Counted from the first letter of the stretch, positions 19,601-28,472 are shown. The stretch is 64,000 nucleotides of DNA from Tolypothrix sp. PCC 7712 (GCF_025860405.1 NZ_CP063785.1:6201390-6265389); one strand, 5' to 3'. Made by a program: numbers and translations. The notes: generated from the sequence alone by a model not told the origin.

Positions 19601-20228
19601 TTACCTGATCGCGTTGGGCTGCTTGTGCTAATTTTGCAGCTTGTAATTGTGCTTCACGCAAGTGTTTTGCTTGTTGAATTGCAACAGTTAAATGATTGGC
19701 AATTTGGCAAATAAATTCAATGTCCGATTCTTTCCAGTAACGAGGCTCATTGCACTGATGAATACAAAGCAAGCCCCACACTTCTTGCTCCTGTAATAAC
19801 GGCACAACCAAGTTAGCGCGTACCTGAAATTGACTAAAAATTTCTACATAGCAATTATTGAATCCAGCATCATAAATATCAGTAACGGCTTGCACCTGTC
19901 CTTGTTGATACTGAGTAGCAAAGTGTTCTCCAAAACAATTGCTATGTACTTTAGTTCCGATTATCGAGTCCCAGCCAGGTGCGATCGCTTCACAAACGAA
20001 TTCACCTTCCCACTCTATTTGATGATTAAACTGGAATACTGCTACACGGTCTGCATTCAGTAATTGCAGCACTGCTGTCACAGTAGTTTGAAAAATTGTT
20101 TCTAGGTCAAGTGACTCCCGAATTCGCACAATGACATTGGCTAAGGCTTTCTGTTGCTCTAGTTGTGCTTGCAGTTCAGTACTTGACAATAGAATTTCAT
20201 TTTCCGTGGAAGTTGAATTAAGTGTCAT
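16689..20228 (-). CDS. Multi-GAF cyanobacteriochrome-type histidine kinase
   Basis: A kinase of about 1179 residues with five GAF domains in series, followed by a histidine kinase. GAF1 has SNCF (C98) and a CY canonical position (C126). GAF2 has the classic cyanobacteriochrome pattern with GGRYINNETF and DCH (C307-H308). GAF3 lacks both cysteines (DNSF, EAH). GAF4 has DHCF (C627) and CY (C655). GAF5 has lost the segment that would hold the cysteine. The H-box is GVAHEINNP with H920, followed by N, G1 and G2 boxes (GLGIPEEIR, GKGTGLGLSIS). The ATG at 20228 is preferred over a TTG at 20297. No output domain is attached. An IS lies about 270 bases upstream. Confidence 0.88.
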   Translation of the reverse strand: MTLNSTSTENEILLSSTELQAQLEQQKALANVIVRIRESLDLETIFQTTVTAVLQLLNADRVAVFQFNHQIEWEGEFVCEAIAPGWDSIIGTKVHSNCFGEHFATQYQQGQVQAVTDIYDAGFNNCYVEIFSQFQVRANLVVPLLQEQEVWGLLCIHQCNEPRYWKESDIEFICQIANHLTVAIQQAKHLREAQLQAAKLAQAAQRDQVIAQIVDKIRSPLDIESIFAMTTLEIRQLLQADRVAIFRFNADWSGKFVAESFAEGWIPLVGVETAIADTYLQQNQGGRYINNETFTINDIYQAGLSDCHVALLEQFQAKAFATAPILQGDKLWGIIGAYQNSSPRRWQSYEVESLTKISTQIGLALRHHQLFAQAQYQAEQQKTLTSVITRIRESLDLDVIFQTTVTQVRQMLQADRVAVFCFDSQKDSQGEFISEDVAANWESIIAAKTSDNSFGEQFTTYYQQGKVKAIADIFTEGLSEAHLAILSKFQVRAQLVVPLLKRGTLWGLLCVHQCRNPRNWQASEIEFVSQIGENLGVALRHNELLLEARYQTEQQKTLTGVIARIRESLDLEKIFQTSVSEVRQLLKASRVGVFRFDPLSDWAGEFIYEDVAPDFISAIKEKVYDHCFSEQFASLYAQGRVNTVADIYQEKFKDCYIKILARFQVRANMVAPLLKQGELWGLLCIHQCDAPRNWQTSEIEFVSQIAEQLGVALKQDSYLKQFQMQAVQLAEAKEREKAMERQKLLAATIDKIRQSLDIQTIFKTTTQAVLELLEVERIAIYRFNSDWSGKFVADSFKDGWKPMTQAQPMIIEDFASTDDDNELPRNETFVPIRQGEKLWGLLVAYQNSQPRYWKDEEINLLAQVGVQLGIALQQGELLEQTKRQTLELTQALQELKQTQSRLIQGEKMAGLGQLIAGVAHEINNPVTFISGNLVHLNEYTDELLKVVNLYWQHDSLFPEIQKQINRKELEFIIKDLPKTIDSMKIGTDRIDQIVLSLRNFSRTDEGELKLVDIHEGLDSTLLILGHRFKNHKERPPISIVKEYGILPLVECYPAQINQVIMNLLSNSVDALEEKFKNINKRYLHSSIEPPNTPLNIWISTQTLNSHIVIKIADNGLGIPEEIRTRIFEPFFTTKEVGKGTGLGLSISYQIVVEKHHGQLRCSSQPGQGTEFVIEIPIKH

Positions 20229-20501
20229 GGCTCTGATTTTGGGAATTGTGAGAACAAAATGTTTTCTCCCAAACTTCTCGAAAATGCACAACTGCAAAAT
20301 TGTTAATAGTTGCCAATTCTTAGCCCCCTGTTTCAGGGTCTAATTATTTTGAGAAGATGGTCATTGTATATAGTTCCCTTTTATTGATGAAATTAACGCC
20401 AAACACTCAAACTTCTGAGATTTTTACTCAATAAAATAATTGCTTTTTTTGTCATCTAGCTGAGGTATGAATTTTCATAGTAATAGCTTAAATATTATTA
20501 A

Positions 20502-21890
20502 CCCTCTTTTGTCACTCTAGGCAGAGGAAAAGTAGAAATCAGGGTGAATCAGGGATATAAAAATTGAACTGGTGAGGCTATAAATAATAGATTGAAGTTT
20601 AAAAAAACCCAAAGCTAATTGAGGAATAGGAAAAACCGTTAACCAGGGATATATCAGATTAAATAAAGTAAAAGGTTGAATAATCAAACGAAGATTGTTA
20701 AGAATGTTCTTCCAGCCATTTCCATTATCCCACCAAGGATGTGAAACAAATTTTGACTCTCGTTGTGATGGAGACTGAAACAGTTGCTCCGAATGCAGAC
20801 TAACCATTAAATAAGCACTGCAAATAATTTCCCACCATCGCTCAATATCTGGGTAGTGAGTCAGGCGAAAATCTGACCAACCTAATTCATTCTTACTTTG
20901 TTTTAACCCGTACTCGACCCAAGTTCTTAAACCGTAAAAATTTCCAACTTCTCTTGGCGTAATGTCTGGATATTTACTCATCACATACCAAGTAGTGTTA
21001 TCAGGCAAATTTTCTGGATCTGTAGTAATTTGCCAATATCTAAGTTCTCCACGTTTTCCCGGAATAATTTCTCTAATAAATCGATTTTCCCGACTCAAGT
21101 CAGAGAATACCCTTTGAAACTTCTGCCACTTTAAATATTGAATATGTTGTCGTGGAAGTATTTCTACATAATGATTTGACCGAATCGCTACTATATAGTT
21201 CAAGTTTAGTTCATCTAATACAGATATGAAATTCTTACCACTCTCTCCATATAAGCTATCTGCAAGTACTAAGTTGAATTTAAAACCCATTGATTGTAGC
21301 TTTTTTATCAGTATTGCTGCTATTTCTGGTTTAGTGCGGTACTTATCTCCTGCCTGTAATCTTTCCCTGGGTTTATACACTTCAAACAGTAATGGAAATG
21401 TCATCCCACAGAAAACACCATATACTGTCACTGCCACAATTCCATTATCTGTTTTTCCCAAATTTCCTATATACTGCCGTTTCACATAATCTGTCTTGCT
21501 CCCTTTCTTTTTATCCCCTGTCTCATCAATAATTAAAATGATTGGTCTACCTTTTAGCACTTGTAAAATTAACTCTAACCTTAAGGTTCTTAACTTTTCT
21601 ATATCCCAAGGTGATGTAGTTAGAAAATGATGCAACCCTTGCTGGTTATCTAATCCTACGATTTTTGCTATTTCTGGCAATGTTTTACGTTTTAGATCAG
21701 AAATGCAGCCTACATGGAGATATTTAAAAGCCTCGAAACTCCTAACATCTGGAAACAGACTTTTATACCACTGGCAATATTCGTCCACAAATTTGACTGT
21801 TGGTGCGGCTGGACGGGGCTGTACCATGCTCTGTGTCTTGGTTCTAGCATTTTTACCTTATTATACTACTGCCAGAGTGACAAAACAGGG
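20502..21890 (-). mobile_element. Complete IS701-family insertion sequence
   Basis: Terminal inverted repeats CCCTCTTTTGTCACTCT at the left and AGAGTGACAAAACAGGG at the right differ at one position. Both ends are flanked by TTAA (20498-20501 and 21891-21894), a four-base duplication fitting the YTAR targets of IS701-type elements. One intact transposase gene fills the element. The near-perfect ends and open frame indicate a recent, possibly active copy. Confidence 0.9.
20517..21827 (-). CDS. IS701-family DDE transposase
   Basis: A 436-residue transposase whose frame is intact. The first catalytic Asp lies in IILIIDETGDKKKG (about residue 117), the second in LVLADSLYGESG (about 206) and the Glu near WVEYGLKQSKNELGW (about 318). 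This is the DDE layout of IS701 and related IS4-superfamily members. The stop codon is inside the left inverted repeat. Codon use resembles the neighbours. Confidence 0.9.
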   Translation of the reverse strand: MVQPRPAAPTVKFVDEYCQWYKSLFPDVRSFEAFKYLHVGCISDLKRKTLPEIAKIVGLDNQQGLHHFLTTSPWDIEKLRTLRLELILQVLKGRPIILIIDETGDKKKGSKTDYVKRQYIGNLGKTDNGIVAVTVYGVFCGMTFPLLFEVYKPRERLQAGDKYRTKPEIAAILIKKLQSMGFKFNLVLADSLYGESGKNFISVLDELNLNYIVAIRSNHYVEILPRQHIQYLKWQKFQRVFSDLSRENRFIREIIPGKRGELRYWQITTDPENLPDNTTWYVMSKYPDITPREVGNFYGLRTWVEYGLKQSKNELGWSDFRLTHYPDIERWWEIICSAYLMVSLHSEQLFQSPSQRESKFVSHPWWDNGNGWKNILNNLRLIIQPFTLFNLIYPWLTVFPIPQLALGFFKLQSIIYSLTSSIFISLIHPDFYFSSA

Positions 21891-21901
21891 TTAAGCAGGC
21901 T

Positions 21902-21930
21902 AATACTAATTCAAATAAAATTTGCAACAG
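21902..21930. repeat. Partial family A element end
   Basis: The sequence TACTAATTCAAATAAAATTT followed by GCAACAG matches the left end of the family A elements at 3710 and 28259, but the rest is missing. It lies eight bases outside the IS701 element. Confidence 0.35.
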
Positions 21931-22009
21931 ATAAATTATTCTTAAGCTCACAATATTAGCAAATATCCAAAAAATCCATTATCCCGTTCCAGTTATTGAC
22001 TGTGAACTG

Positions 22010-22051
22010 TCAACAGTCAACAGTCAACAGTCAACAGTCAACAGTCAACAG
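22010..22051. repeat. Heptamer tandem repeat (CAACAGT)n
   Basis: Six direct copies of the seven-base unit CAACAGT. Short heptameric tandem repeats of this kind are typical of Nostoc-type genomes. Related single units occur at 6640-6665 and 15645-15690. Confidence 0.85.
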
Positions 22052-22064
22052 CATTCATGCCCTG

Positions 22065-23636
22065 TTAAATTACAAACGGGTCAAATTGACTATTAAACCA
22101 ATATTCACCAACGCGCTCTGCTACTAATGGTTTGACTGTAAATTTAAGTGGGGTGCCATTATGAACATCAATCCGCACACATGAATAAGGTAACCGCTTT
22201 TGCGAACTGTAGCCAGTGCGTCCTACATATAACAACGAATCAGCAACTTTGCGGGTTGAACTACCTGCACTGTCAGTAAATGTCTCCTCGAGTTCTGTTC
22301 CCTCCGAGCGCTGACGGCGGGGACGACGACCACTACCACCGGAGATAATGTAGTTGATATGAGAGTCAGCATAGCCAGTGTCAACGGTGCGGAGATATTC
22401 TAGACAGTGAGCATGACCACTGAGGATTAAATCTACTAGCGGACGCTCTTTAACTACAGAACCAAGGCTTTGGGCTACTTGTTCAAATACCCAACGCAAG
22501 CGATGGCGTACTGCTAAGGTTTGGGCTTGATGCCACTTAGTAGCTTCTGTCACGTATGGGGGATGGTGGAGATAAACGATCCGTCCGCGCACCTCGGGGT
22601 TATTCCAAGATTCAATCAGCCGACTACGCAACCAGTCTAGTTGTTCAAAGTCAATCTTGGGTGCGCTGTGGGATGCAAGTTGCTTTTCAATGTCAATTTT
22701 GACTTCATTGATTTGGTCTAATTTAGCACTGAGGTCGTCTAGCTGTTCCGCTTCCTCAGGGTTATCTGCATTGAGGCGATCGCTCATTTCCAAAATCTGC
22801 ACTTCTTCTTGATCGATTTGCTGGCGACGCTTCTGCAATTCCCGGCGATAAAGTTCCCCCTCTTGGGTGGTAGGTAAAGGCGAAGGTTCGTTAAAGGTGT
22901 TGGAATCAAGCGCAAAAAAATCTATACCGCCATATCTATAAGTGTAGTAGCGGTTGGGTATGCGGGTAAAAACGCCTGGTTGATAACGCAAACATCGCCC
23001 ATTGTCGGTTTTAGCAGTATAGTGACTGTCTAAGTGCTGCGTTAATTCTTCGGGAGATGGGACTGCTGCAAGATAATCGAGAAAAGCCCGTGAATATGCA
23101 TCACCTTGATTAGAACCATGCCAACCTATTTCAAAATCTTTGTAACGTAGCATCCGCCGTAGCCGTAATGTGCTACCTGTCAGCAGACGGTACATCAAAG
23201 GCACATCATAGTAATCGTGATTGCCTAGTACTGGCAGAAATGGCAGATTAAACACCATACGATCGTAGGCAATTTTCTCGGGATTTTCTCCACCTACCAA
23301 AAATTCCCGGTAAGGTTCGATAAAATTTGCCGGGTAATATTCATGGGAACCCACCACATAAATGACATCACCAGTGTGTAACACAAAACGGCAATCATCC
23401 TGATGAGCAAGCATGAGTTCGGCTACTTGTCGTTGGGGATGGTATCCGAAATGGGATTTTGTCCCGCTATCACCGATAACCATAAAAGAAAATTCTGGAT
23501 TCTCATCCTGGTTATCGTCCACAACCATACTGGTTTGGTCGATTCCTCGCTGCACAATTTGGGGATGAAGCCAACGCACCCGTTCCTGCATTTTTTGAAT
23601 TTTTACGGGAATTGGTGGTTCGGATATCAATCTCAT
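22065..23636 (-). CDS. Calcineurin-like metallophosphoesterase
   Basis: A 523-residue phosphoesterase. Metal-ligand motifs appear in order: VIGDSG (D near residue 55), HTGDVIYVVGSHEYY, LGNHDYYD, a central YLHHPPY and LSGHAHCLEY. The GNHD and GHxH signatures are diagnostic of the two-metal fold. A helical insertion rich in Glu, Gln and Leu (about residues 255-310) separates the halves and may form a coiled coil. No signal peptide is evident. It may hydrolyse phosphomonoesters or diesters; the substrate is unknown. It stands alone. Confidence 0.85.
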   Translation of the reverse strand: MRLISEPPIPVKIQKMQERVRWLHPQIVQRGIDQTSMVVDDNQDENPEFSFMVIGDSGTKSHFGYHPQRQVAELMLAHQDDCRFVLHTGDVIYVVGSHEYYPANFIEPYREFLVGGENPEKIAYDRMVFNLPFLPVLGNHDYYDVPLMYRLLTGSTLRLRRMLRYKDFEIGWHGSNQGDAYSRAFLDYLAAVPSPEELTQHLDSHYTAKTDNGRCLRYQPGVFTRIPNRYYTYRYGGIDFFALDSNTFNEPSPLPTTQEGELYRRELQKRRQQIDQEEVQILEMSDRLNADNPEEAEQLDDLSAKLDQINEVKIDIEKQLASHSAPKIDFEQLDWLRSRLIESWNNPEVRGRIVYLHHPPYVTEATKWHQAQTLAVRHRLRWVFEQVAQSLGSVVKERPLVDLILSGHAHCLEYLRTVDTGYADSHINYIISGGSGRRPRRQRSEGTELEETFTDSAGSSTRKVADSLLYVGRTGYSSQKRLPYSCVRIDVHNGTPLKFTVKPLVAERVGEYWFNSQFDPFVI

Positions 23637-24015
23637 GTTGGAATGTCTAACGCCTAACCTTGATTGTAACGAGCTTCTGTTTTCTTGGCGATTTTACAGT
23701 AATAATCTACGATAAAGGCAGTTTTTTAGCTCTGCCTCTAGAATGATATAGCCAAGTGCCTTAATTACAATATCTTGTCAAAAAAGTCTTCTTGCCTATA
23801 GTTTACTTTTTATTGTCAAGCAGCTTCAGCAGATAGTAGATGATTTAAACTTGATTTTGCATTGACAGAATCATTCAACCAATACTAGTACAGTAGTTTT
23901 CCAGGGTATGCATTAAACAACTAAGGGCACAACATTGTTGAGCTTTAAAAAACATCTACTGTAGATTACCTGACACAATAATTCTATTTCATATAATTTC
24001 TCAATCTTTAAACTA
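23637..24015. other. Intergenic stretch, nothing recognised
   Basis: Space between divergently read genes. It is AT-rich and must hold both promoters, but no convincing operator, RNA or repeat was seen. Confidence 0.4.
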
Positions 24016-24765
24016 ATGATTAATCGCTGGTGGAAATTTCTCATTTTAATAATATGTATATTCTTTTTAGCAGTTGCTTGCAATGAAGCTAAAGTAGCTA
24101 ACAACAATGCCATTGCTAACTCCTCAAATCAACCAAAACAAGTAATTTCGCCTAGCGCTTCGCCAACTTCAGAAACAGATTTAAATGAACAAACTGCCAT
24201 CACTCCAGCAGATGCAAGGCTAGTTGATATTCAATCAATCAATAAAAATATTGTGCTGGATATTCGTTATGCCACACCTAATAACTTTTTGAAAAAGAAG
24301 TTATATCCTGAAGCTAGATGTGTATTACGCTATGGAGCCGCGAAACAACTCTCATTAGTACAACAAGATTTAGCTAAAAATAAATTAAGTTTAAAAGTTT
24401 ATGATTGCTATAGACCACTTTCCGTACAAAAAGAAATGTGGAAAATCCTACCTGATGAAAGATATGTAGGTAATCCTGCTAAAGGTTCTCGACATAATCG
24501 CGGTGCAGCAGTAGATTTAACATTAATTGATAGCAATGGCAAAGAATTAGAAATGCCTAGCGCCTTTGATGCTTTTACACCAGCTTCCCATAGAGATTAT
24601 AGTGGCGGCAGCGTTCAATCTCGCAAAAATCGTCAAATACTAGAAGACGCAATGCGAAAGCGAGGATTTACAGGTTTAGCAACAGAATGGTGGCACTTTG
24701 ATGCACCAGATTGGGATAAATATGCTGTGATGGATGCGCCGTTTAATAAGATTCCGAGGAAGTAG
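24016..24765 (+). CDS. VanX-type D-alanyl-D-alanine dipeptidase, lipoprotein
   Basis: A 249-residue zinc peptidase of the M15D group that cleaves D-Ala-D-Ala, probably in peptidoglycan turnover outside the cytoplasmic membrane. A signal peptide with lipobox LAVAC (Cys at about residue 22) indicates membrane anchoring. The zinc site is complete: SRHNRGAAVDL gives His and Asp, and EWWHFD gives the catalytic Glu and third ligand. An Arg in DCYRPLSVQ matches the family. Cyanobacterial homologues usually recycle cell wall and do not imply vancomycin resistance. Confidence 0.9.
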   Translation: MINRWWKFLILIICIFFLAVACNEAKVANNNAIANSSNQPKQVISPSASPTSETDLNEQTAITPADARLVDIQSINKNIVLDIRYATPNNFLKKKLYPEARCVLRYGAAKQLSLVQQDLAKNKLSLKVYDCYRPLSVQKEMWKILPDERYVGNPAKGSRHNRGAAVDLTLIDSNGKELEMPSAFDAFTPASHRDYSGGSVQSRKNRQILEDAMRKRGFTGLATEWWHFDAPDWDKYAVMDAPFNKIPRK

Positions 24766-24940
24766 GGAAGGGGGAATGGGAAATGGGAAATGGGGAAGGG
24801 GGAAGGGGTAATTGGTAATTGGTAATTGGTAATTGGTAATAGCAATTTCTTCCTCATCTCCCTCATCTTCCTCATCTCCCTCATCTTCCTCATCCCCCTC
24901 ATCTTCCTCATCTCCCTCATCCCCCTGATCTCCCTCATCC
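24766..24940. repeat. Low-complexity tandem repeats
   Basis: GGGAAATGGG-type units, four copies of GGTAATT, then CTCATCTTCCTCATC-type units for about 80 bases. The block runs up to the stop of the next gene. It makes open frames on the minus strand (Met-Arg repeats) that are not genes. Confidence 0.85.
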
Positions 24941-24941
24941 C

Positions 24942-26762
24942 CTACTGATACCCGGCTGCTTGCAATAAAAACAGCTTCGCATATTGTCCGCCTGCAGCTA
25001 ATAATTCTTCGTGGGTTCCTTGTTCTACAACTTTGCCACTTTCGATAACCATAATATTGTCAGCCATGCGAACGGTGGAAAACCTATGAGAAATTAAAAA
25101 TACCATTTGATTTTTCGTGACAGTACGAAAATGATTGAAAATCTCATATTCAGCTTGAGCATCCATCGCTGATGTTGGTTCGTCTAATACCAAAATATCT
25201 GCGCGACTTCGCATAAAAGCACGGGAGAGAGCAATTTTTTGCCACTGTCCCCCGGATAATTCTTGCCCTCCTTTAAACCAACGCCCTAGTTGAGTTTGAA
25301 AACTGTTAGGTAATTGGTGAATAAAAGGTTGTGCCATGCCTTTTTGAGCAGCTTTTTGCCAGCGATTTGTATCTTCTAAATATTCCACATCACCGACACC
25401 AATATTTTCTCCGACGGTGAATTGATAACGGACAAAGTTTTGGAAAATCACACCAATTCGACGACGCAGTACTTCTACATCCCATTCCTGCAAATCTAAA
25501 CCATCAAGGGTGATTCTGCCGGCATCTGGGGTGTAAAGTCGGGTGAGTAATTTAATTAAAGTAGTTTTACCAGAACCATTCTCCCCAACAATTGCTAATT
25601 TTTCTCCTGGCTTTAAATGTAGAGAAATATTCTGCAATGCAGGTTTTAAATTCCCTGGATAAGTAAAAGATACATTCTCAAATCTGATTCCATCTTTGGG
25701 ATTTATACCTTTGGTAGCTGTACCCCAAGGTTGTGGTGTTTGCTCTTCTAAAAAATCATAAAGGTTGGAAAGATAAAGATTATCTTCGTACATTCCCCCA
25801 ATGGAAGTTAAAGCAGCAGAAAAAGTCGATTGTCCTTGGCGAAAAACTGTGAGATACATCGTCATATCTCCCAAGGAAATTTTACCTAATACTGTTTCAA
25901 TAACAATCCAACCGTATGCTAAATAGAAGGCCGTTGTACTTACCAAACTCAAAAGATAACCCCACCATCCCCTCCGCAAAGTTAAATTACGGTCTTCACC
26001 ATAAAGGTTATTAAATAGCTGGCGATAACGCCCTAGAAGCATTTCTCCTAATTGATAAAGTTTAACTTCGGTAACAAAATCTTCTCTCGCCAAAAGATTT
26101 TCTAAATAATGTTGTTGGCGGGTTTCTGGCGCACGCCAACTAAATAGACGGAATGCTTCACCAGCAAATTTTGTTTCGCCAATAAATGCAGGCATAGCTG
26201 CTAAAACTAACACTATTACTGCCCATACAGAAAACTTCACTAGCAAGATACCGTAAGTTACCAGCGAAAGGGCATTTTGTACTAGCCCAAAGGTGCGGTT
26301 AACTAAAGAAAGCGGTCGAACTGAAGCTTCTCGCCGCGCATTCAGTAGCTTGTCATAAAATTCCGAGTCTTCAAAATACTTTAAATCGAGAGTGAGAGAC
26401 TTTTCTAAAATCAGTAAATTTACTCGCTGACCTAGTAGCGCCCGCAACAGCGATTGACAAATAGTCAAACCCCGTTGACTACCAGCTAATACAATGACCG
26501 CGATCGCTTCTAATCCTACATACATTAAAGGACGAGAAATATCGCCATCTGCACCAGCTTGGGCAGATAATACCACCGCATCCACAATTAACTTACCAAT
26601 GTAAGCGATCGCAGCTGGTAAAAGACCAGCGACTAAAGTTAAAGTAGCCAGAATAATCGTCAAAGCACGGCTAGTAGTCCAAACCAAGCCAATAGCTCGT
26701 CCGCTATAACGGAAAACTGCCAGTGATTGCCGCAGAGTGTTTCGGTTCTTTTTGCTCTTCAT
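24942..26762 (-). CDS. ABC exporter (fused membrane and ATPase domains)
   Basis: A half-transporter of about 606 residues: six membrane helices (about residues 1-300) then an ATPase domain. Walker A is GENGSGKTT, the signature is LSGGQWQK, Walker B is ILVLDEPTSAMD and the switch His is in LISHRFSTV. It should work as a homodimer exporting lipid, peptide or drug-like substrates. A longer reading frame extends to 26900, but its first 46 codons look non-coding and ATG 26762 begins the conserved part (KNRNTLRQSL). The substrate is unknown and no partner gene is adjacent. Confidence 0.88.
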   Translation of the reverse strand: MKSKKNRNTLRQSLAVFRYSGRAIGLVWTTSRALTIILATLTLVAGLLPAAIAYIGKLIVDAVVLSAQAGADGDISRPLMYVGLEAIAVIVLAGSQRGLTICQSLLRALLGQRVNLLILEKSLTLDLKYFEDSEFYDKLLNARREASVRPLSLVNRTFGLVQNALSLVTYGILLVKFSVWAVIVLVLAAMPAFIGETKFAGEAFRLFSWRAPETRQQHYLENLLAREDFVTEVKLYQLGEMLLGRYRQLFNNLYGEDRNLTLRRGWWGYLLSLVSTTAFYLAYGWIVIETVLGKISLGDMTMYLTVFRQGQSTFSAALTSIGGMYEDNLYLSNLYDFLEEQTPQPWGTATKGINPKDGIRFENVSFTYPGNLKPALQNISLHLKPGEKLAIVGENGSGKTTLIKLLTRLYTPDAGRITLDGLDLQEWDVEVLRRRIGVIFQNFVRYQFTVGENIGVGDVEYLEDTNRWQKAAQKGMAQPFIHQLPNSFQTQLGRWFKGGQELSGGQWQKIALSRAFMRSRADILVLDEPTSAMDAQAEYEIFNHFRTVTKNQMVFLISHRFSTVRMADNIMVIESGKVVEQGTHEELLAAGGQYAKLFLLQAAGYQ

Positions 26763-26942
26763 TATTCTTTTTATAGCGTGAAAACACCTGCGATCGCTCA
26801 CCAATATTGACAAGACAGCAGGGGACTGAGGGTTGCAAATATTGAACGAAAAAATAATTAATCGCTTTGGTAAGCAGGGGGAGCAGGGGAGCAGAGGCAC
26901 AGAGGGAGAATAAATTTGAGCGATTTACCACTCAACACTCTT

Positions 26943-26970
26943 GTACAGACGCGATTCATCGCGTCTCTCC
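26943..26970. repeat. Dispersed palindrome AGACGCGATnnATCGCGTCT
   Basis: An interspersed palindromic repeat with core GACGCGATTCATCGCGTC. Other copies lie at 35391-35420, 37680-37707 and 59690-59715, always between genes. Confidence 0.75.
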
Positions 26971-27049
26971 TACTCAGCACTCATTTCCTTCCCCTCCACG
27001 TGAATAATTACTACAATAAAGTCACACACCTGACTCTGGAGTGTTGGCC

Positions 27050-27625
27050 GTGGGCTTATTTGATGATTTAAGTCGGTTTTTAGAAAACCGTTTAGAAGAA
27101 TTCTTGCGTAATAATCCACATTTGGAATTAGAAGCGCTGTTAGAACAGTTACGCGAGCAAGAGGAAGATACTTTAAAGCTAGTTGCAGATTTACAATTAC
27201 AAGAGAAGCGATCGCAAGAGGAAATTTTAGCTACAGCTCAAGAAATCCAGCGTTGGCATATCCGTGTGCAAAAGGCGAAATCTGCTGGTAGAGAAGATTT
27301 AGCGGCGGCGGCGCAAGAGAGAGAAGCCGCTTTATTGCGCGAAGGTAACCAGCGTTGGGGACATATGCAAGGGTTAAAAGAACGCATTAACCAATCAAAA
27401 GAACTGCTACAAAAAATACAGGTGCGAAGGCAAGAAGTACAAGCCAAGGCAACCGAAGCACAGACAATACGTGCAAAAGCACAATCCCAACAGCGTTTAG
27501 AAACCAATGGCTGGTCAAATTCAACTAGTAGTTATTCCAGTAGTTTTGATGACTTAGAAGAAAAGTTTCGCCGCTGGGAAACTCAAGATGAGTTAGAAAA
27601 ATTGAAACGTCAGATGGGGAAATAA
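27050..27625 (+). CDS. TIGR04376-type cyanobacterial coiled-coil protein
   Basis: A protein of about 191 residues, almost wholly helical with heptad-like Leu/Glu/Gln/Arg stretches from residue 10 to 145, then a Ser/Asn-rich linker and a charged tail DDLEEKFRRWETQDELEKLKRQM. It resembles the cyanobacterial family TIGR04376 and, loosely, PspA/Vipp1-like proteins that begin MGLFDDL. GTG 27050 is chosen over GTG 27041 because the GGAG ribosome site would touch the earlier codon but sits about ten bases before the later one. Function is not known; a membrane-associated scaffold is possible. Confidence 0.75.
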   Translation: MGLFDDLSRFLENRLEEFLRNNPHLELEALLEQLREQEEDTLKLVADLQLQEKRSQEEILATAQEIQRWHIRVQKAKSAGREDLAAAAQEREAALLREGNQRWGHMQGLKERINQSKELLQKIQVRRQEVQAKATEAQTIRAKAQSQQRLETNGWSNSTSSYSSSFDDLEEKFRRWETQDELEKLKRQMGK

Positions 27626-27749
27626 GTCACTTACAGCAACAAATATCCCACTTTTGTGTATGCAAGGAGACACGGGAGAAATAAAAATATGATCTGAATA
27701 AATTAGATAATTTATTTTATGGATCTGGAAGTCCCTAAATCAATATTTA

Positions 27750-27860
27750 TAGTGGCATGGCAAGCCTTAAATGTTGTATTAAAAATCAATTTTATCCGCG
27801 TTTATCGGCGGTTAATTTTTTCCAATCTAATGCACTATTTTAGCCTTGCCACACTAGTAG
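27750..27860. mobile_element. MITE-like element, family C (copy 1)
   Basis: Ends AGTGGCATGGCAAGCCTTAA and the inverse CTTGCCACACTAGT are imperfect inverted repeats. The interior contains TTTTATCCGCGTTTATCGG and CGGTTAATTTTTTCCAATC. The inverse copy at 32612-32723 shares nearly the whole sequence. A further half copy of the end follows directly (TAGCGTGGCAAGGCTAAAAT) and another lies at 27965-27990. Confidence 0.7.
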
Positions 27861-27896
27861 TAGCGTGGCAAGGCTAAAATGTGGCAATATAATTTT

Positions 27897-27951
27897 CTTG
27901 TGGGGTGGACATCTTGTCCGCCCAGGACGGGCAAGATGCCCATCCCACAAG
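27897..27951. repeat. Long inverted repeat (24-base arms)
   Basis: Arms CTTGTGGGGTGGACATCTTG and CAAGATGCCCATCCCACAAG, extended by CCG/CGG, pair around the loop CCCAGGA with two mismatches or wobbles. It would form a stable hairpin in RNA or single-stranded DNA. No gene uses it as a terminator; probably a dispersed repeat. Confidence 0.75.
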
Positions 27952-28131
27952 AGTTTGAATAATGCACCATTTTAGTCTAGACACGCCAGTAGGATGCGTT
28001 ACGGACTCCGTAACGGATCATCCAAGACTTTTGAGGATTGAGCAGTGCTAAACCCCTACCAAAAATTTATATAGGACTCCTATTTTATTTTTGAAAAAAC
28101 TCCGTACATCTCAAGAGTGGTGAAATCAGGC

Positions 28132-28260
28132 GAACCCGAAGGGTTGAATATGGCAGAAATTGAGTTTAGTGTTTTGAATCGTCAGTTTCTGAATAGTCAT
28201 ATTACTGACCAAAATACTCTCAATTTAACAACTCAGTTAAGGCTCTATGAGATGGGCTAA
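28132..28260 (+). pseudogene. IS630-type transposase C-terminal fragment
   Basis: A reading frame translates as EPEGLNMAEIEFSVLNRQ followed by FLNSHITDQNTLN and a premature end. The LNMAEIEFSVL(N/Q)RQ stretch matches the end of IS630-family transposases, where the last catalytic Glu lies. Nothing of the upstream part remains in frame, and a family A element abuts the stop. Confidence 0.65.
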
Positions 28261-28359
28261 TACAAATTCAAATAATGTTTGCAACACATCAATATATTCT
28301 GGAGTTCAAGGCATTGCCTTGCCCCCACAATCTGTTGCATTATTTTTTCAAATTGGTAT
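28259..28359. mobile_element. MITE-like element, family A (copy 2)
   Basis: Uninterrupted copy with left end ATACAAATTCAAATAATG, core CATCAATATATTC and CAAGGCATTGCCTTG, and right end TTTTTTCAAATTGGTAT. About 100 bases and no coding capacity. Confidence 0.7.
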
Positions 28360-28472
28360 GACTCAACAAAAAACCGAACAATAATTTTGGAGGGGGTTTG
28401 GGGGACGCAACCGTCACCCAATCGGGGGTTTGGGGGATTCTCCCCCAATTCTTCTGGCTTCTTTAATCAGTG

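Noticed and set aside
22010..22051. CRISPR-like direct repeats
   Set aside because: Units are seven bases with no spacers; a heptamer tandem repeat.
24633..24938. Met-Arg repeat protein frame
   Set aside because: Caused by CTCATC low-complexity repeats and overlaps the VanX-like gene.
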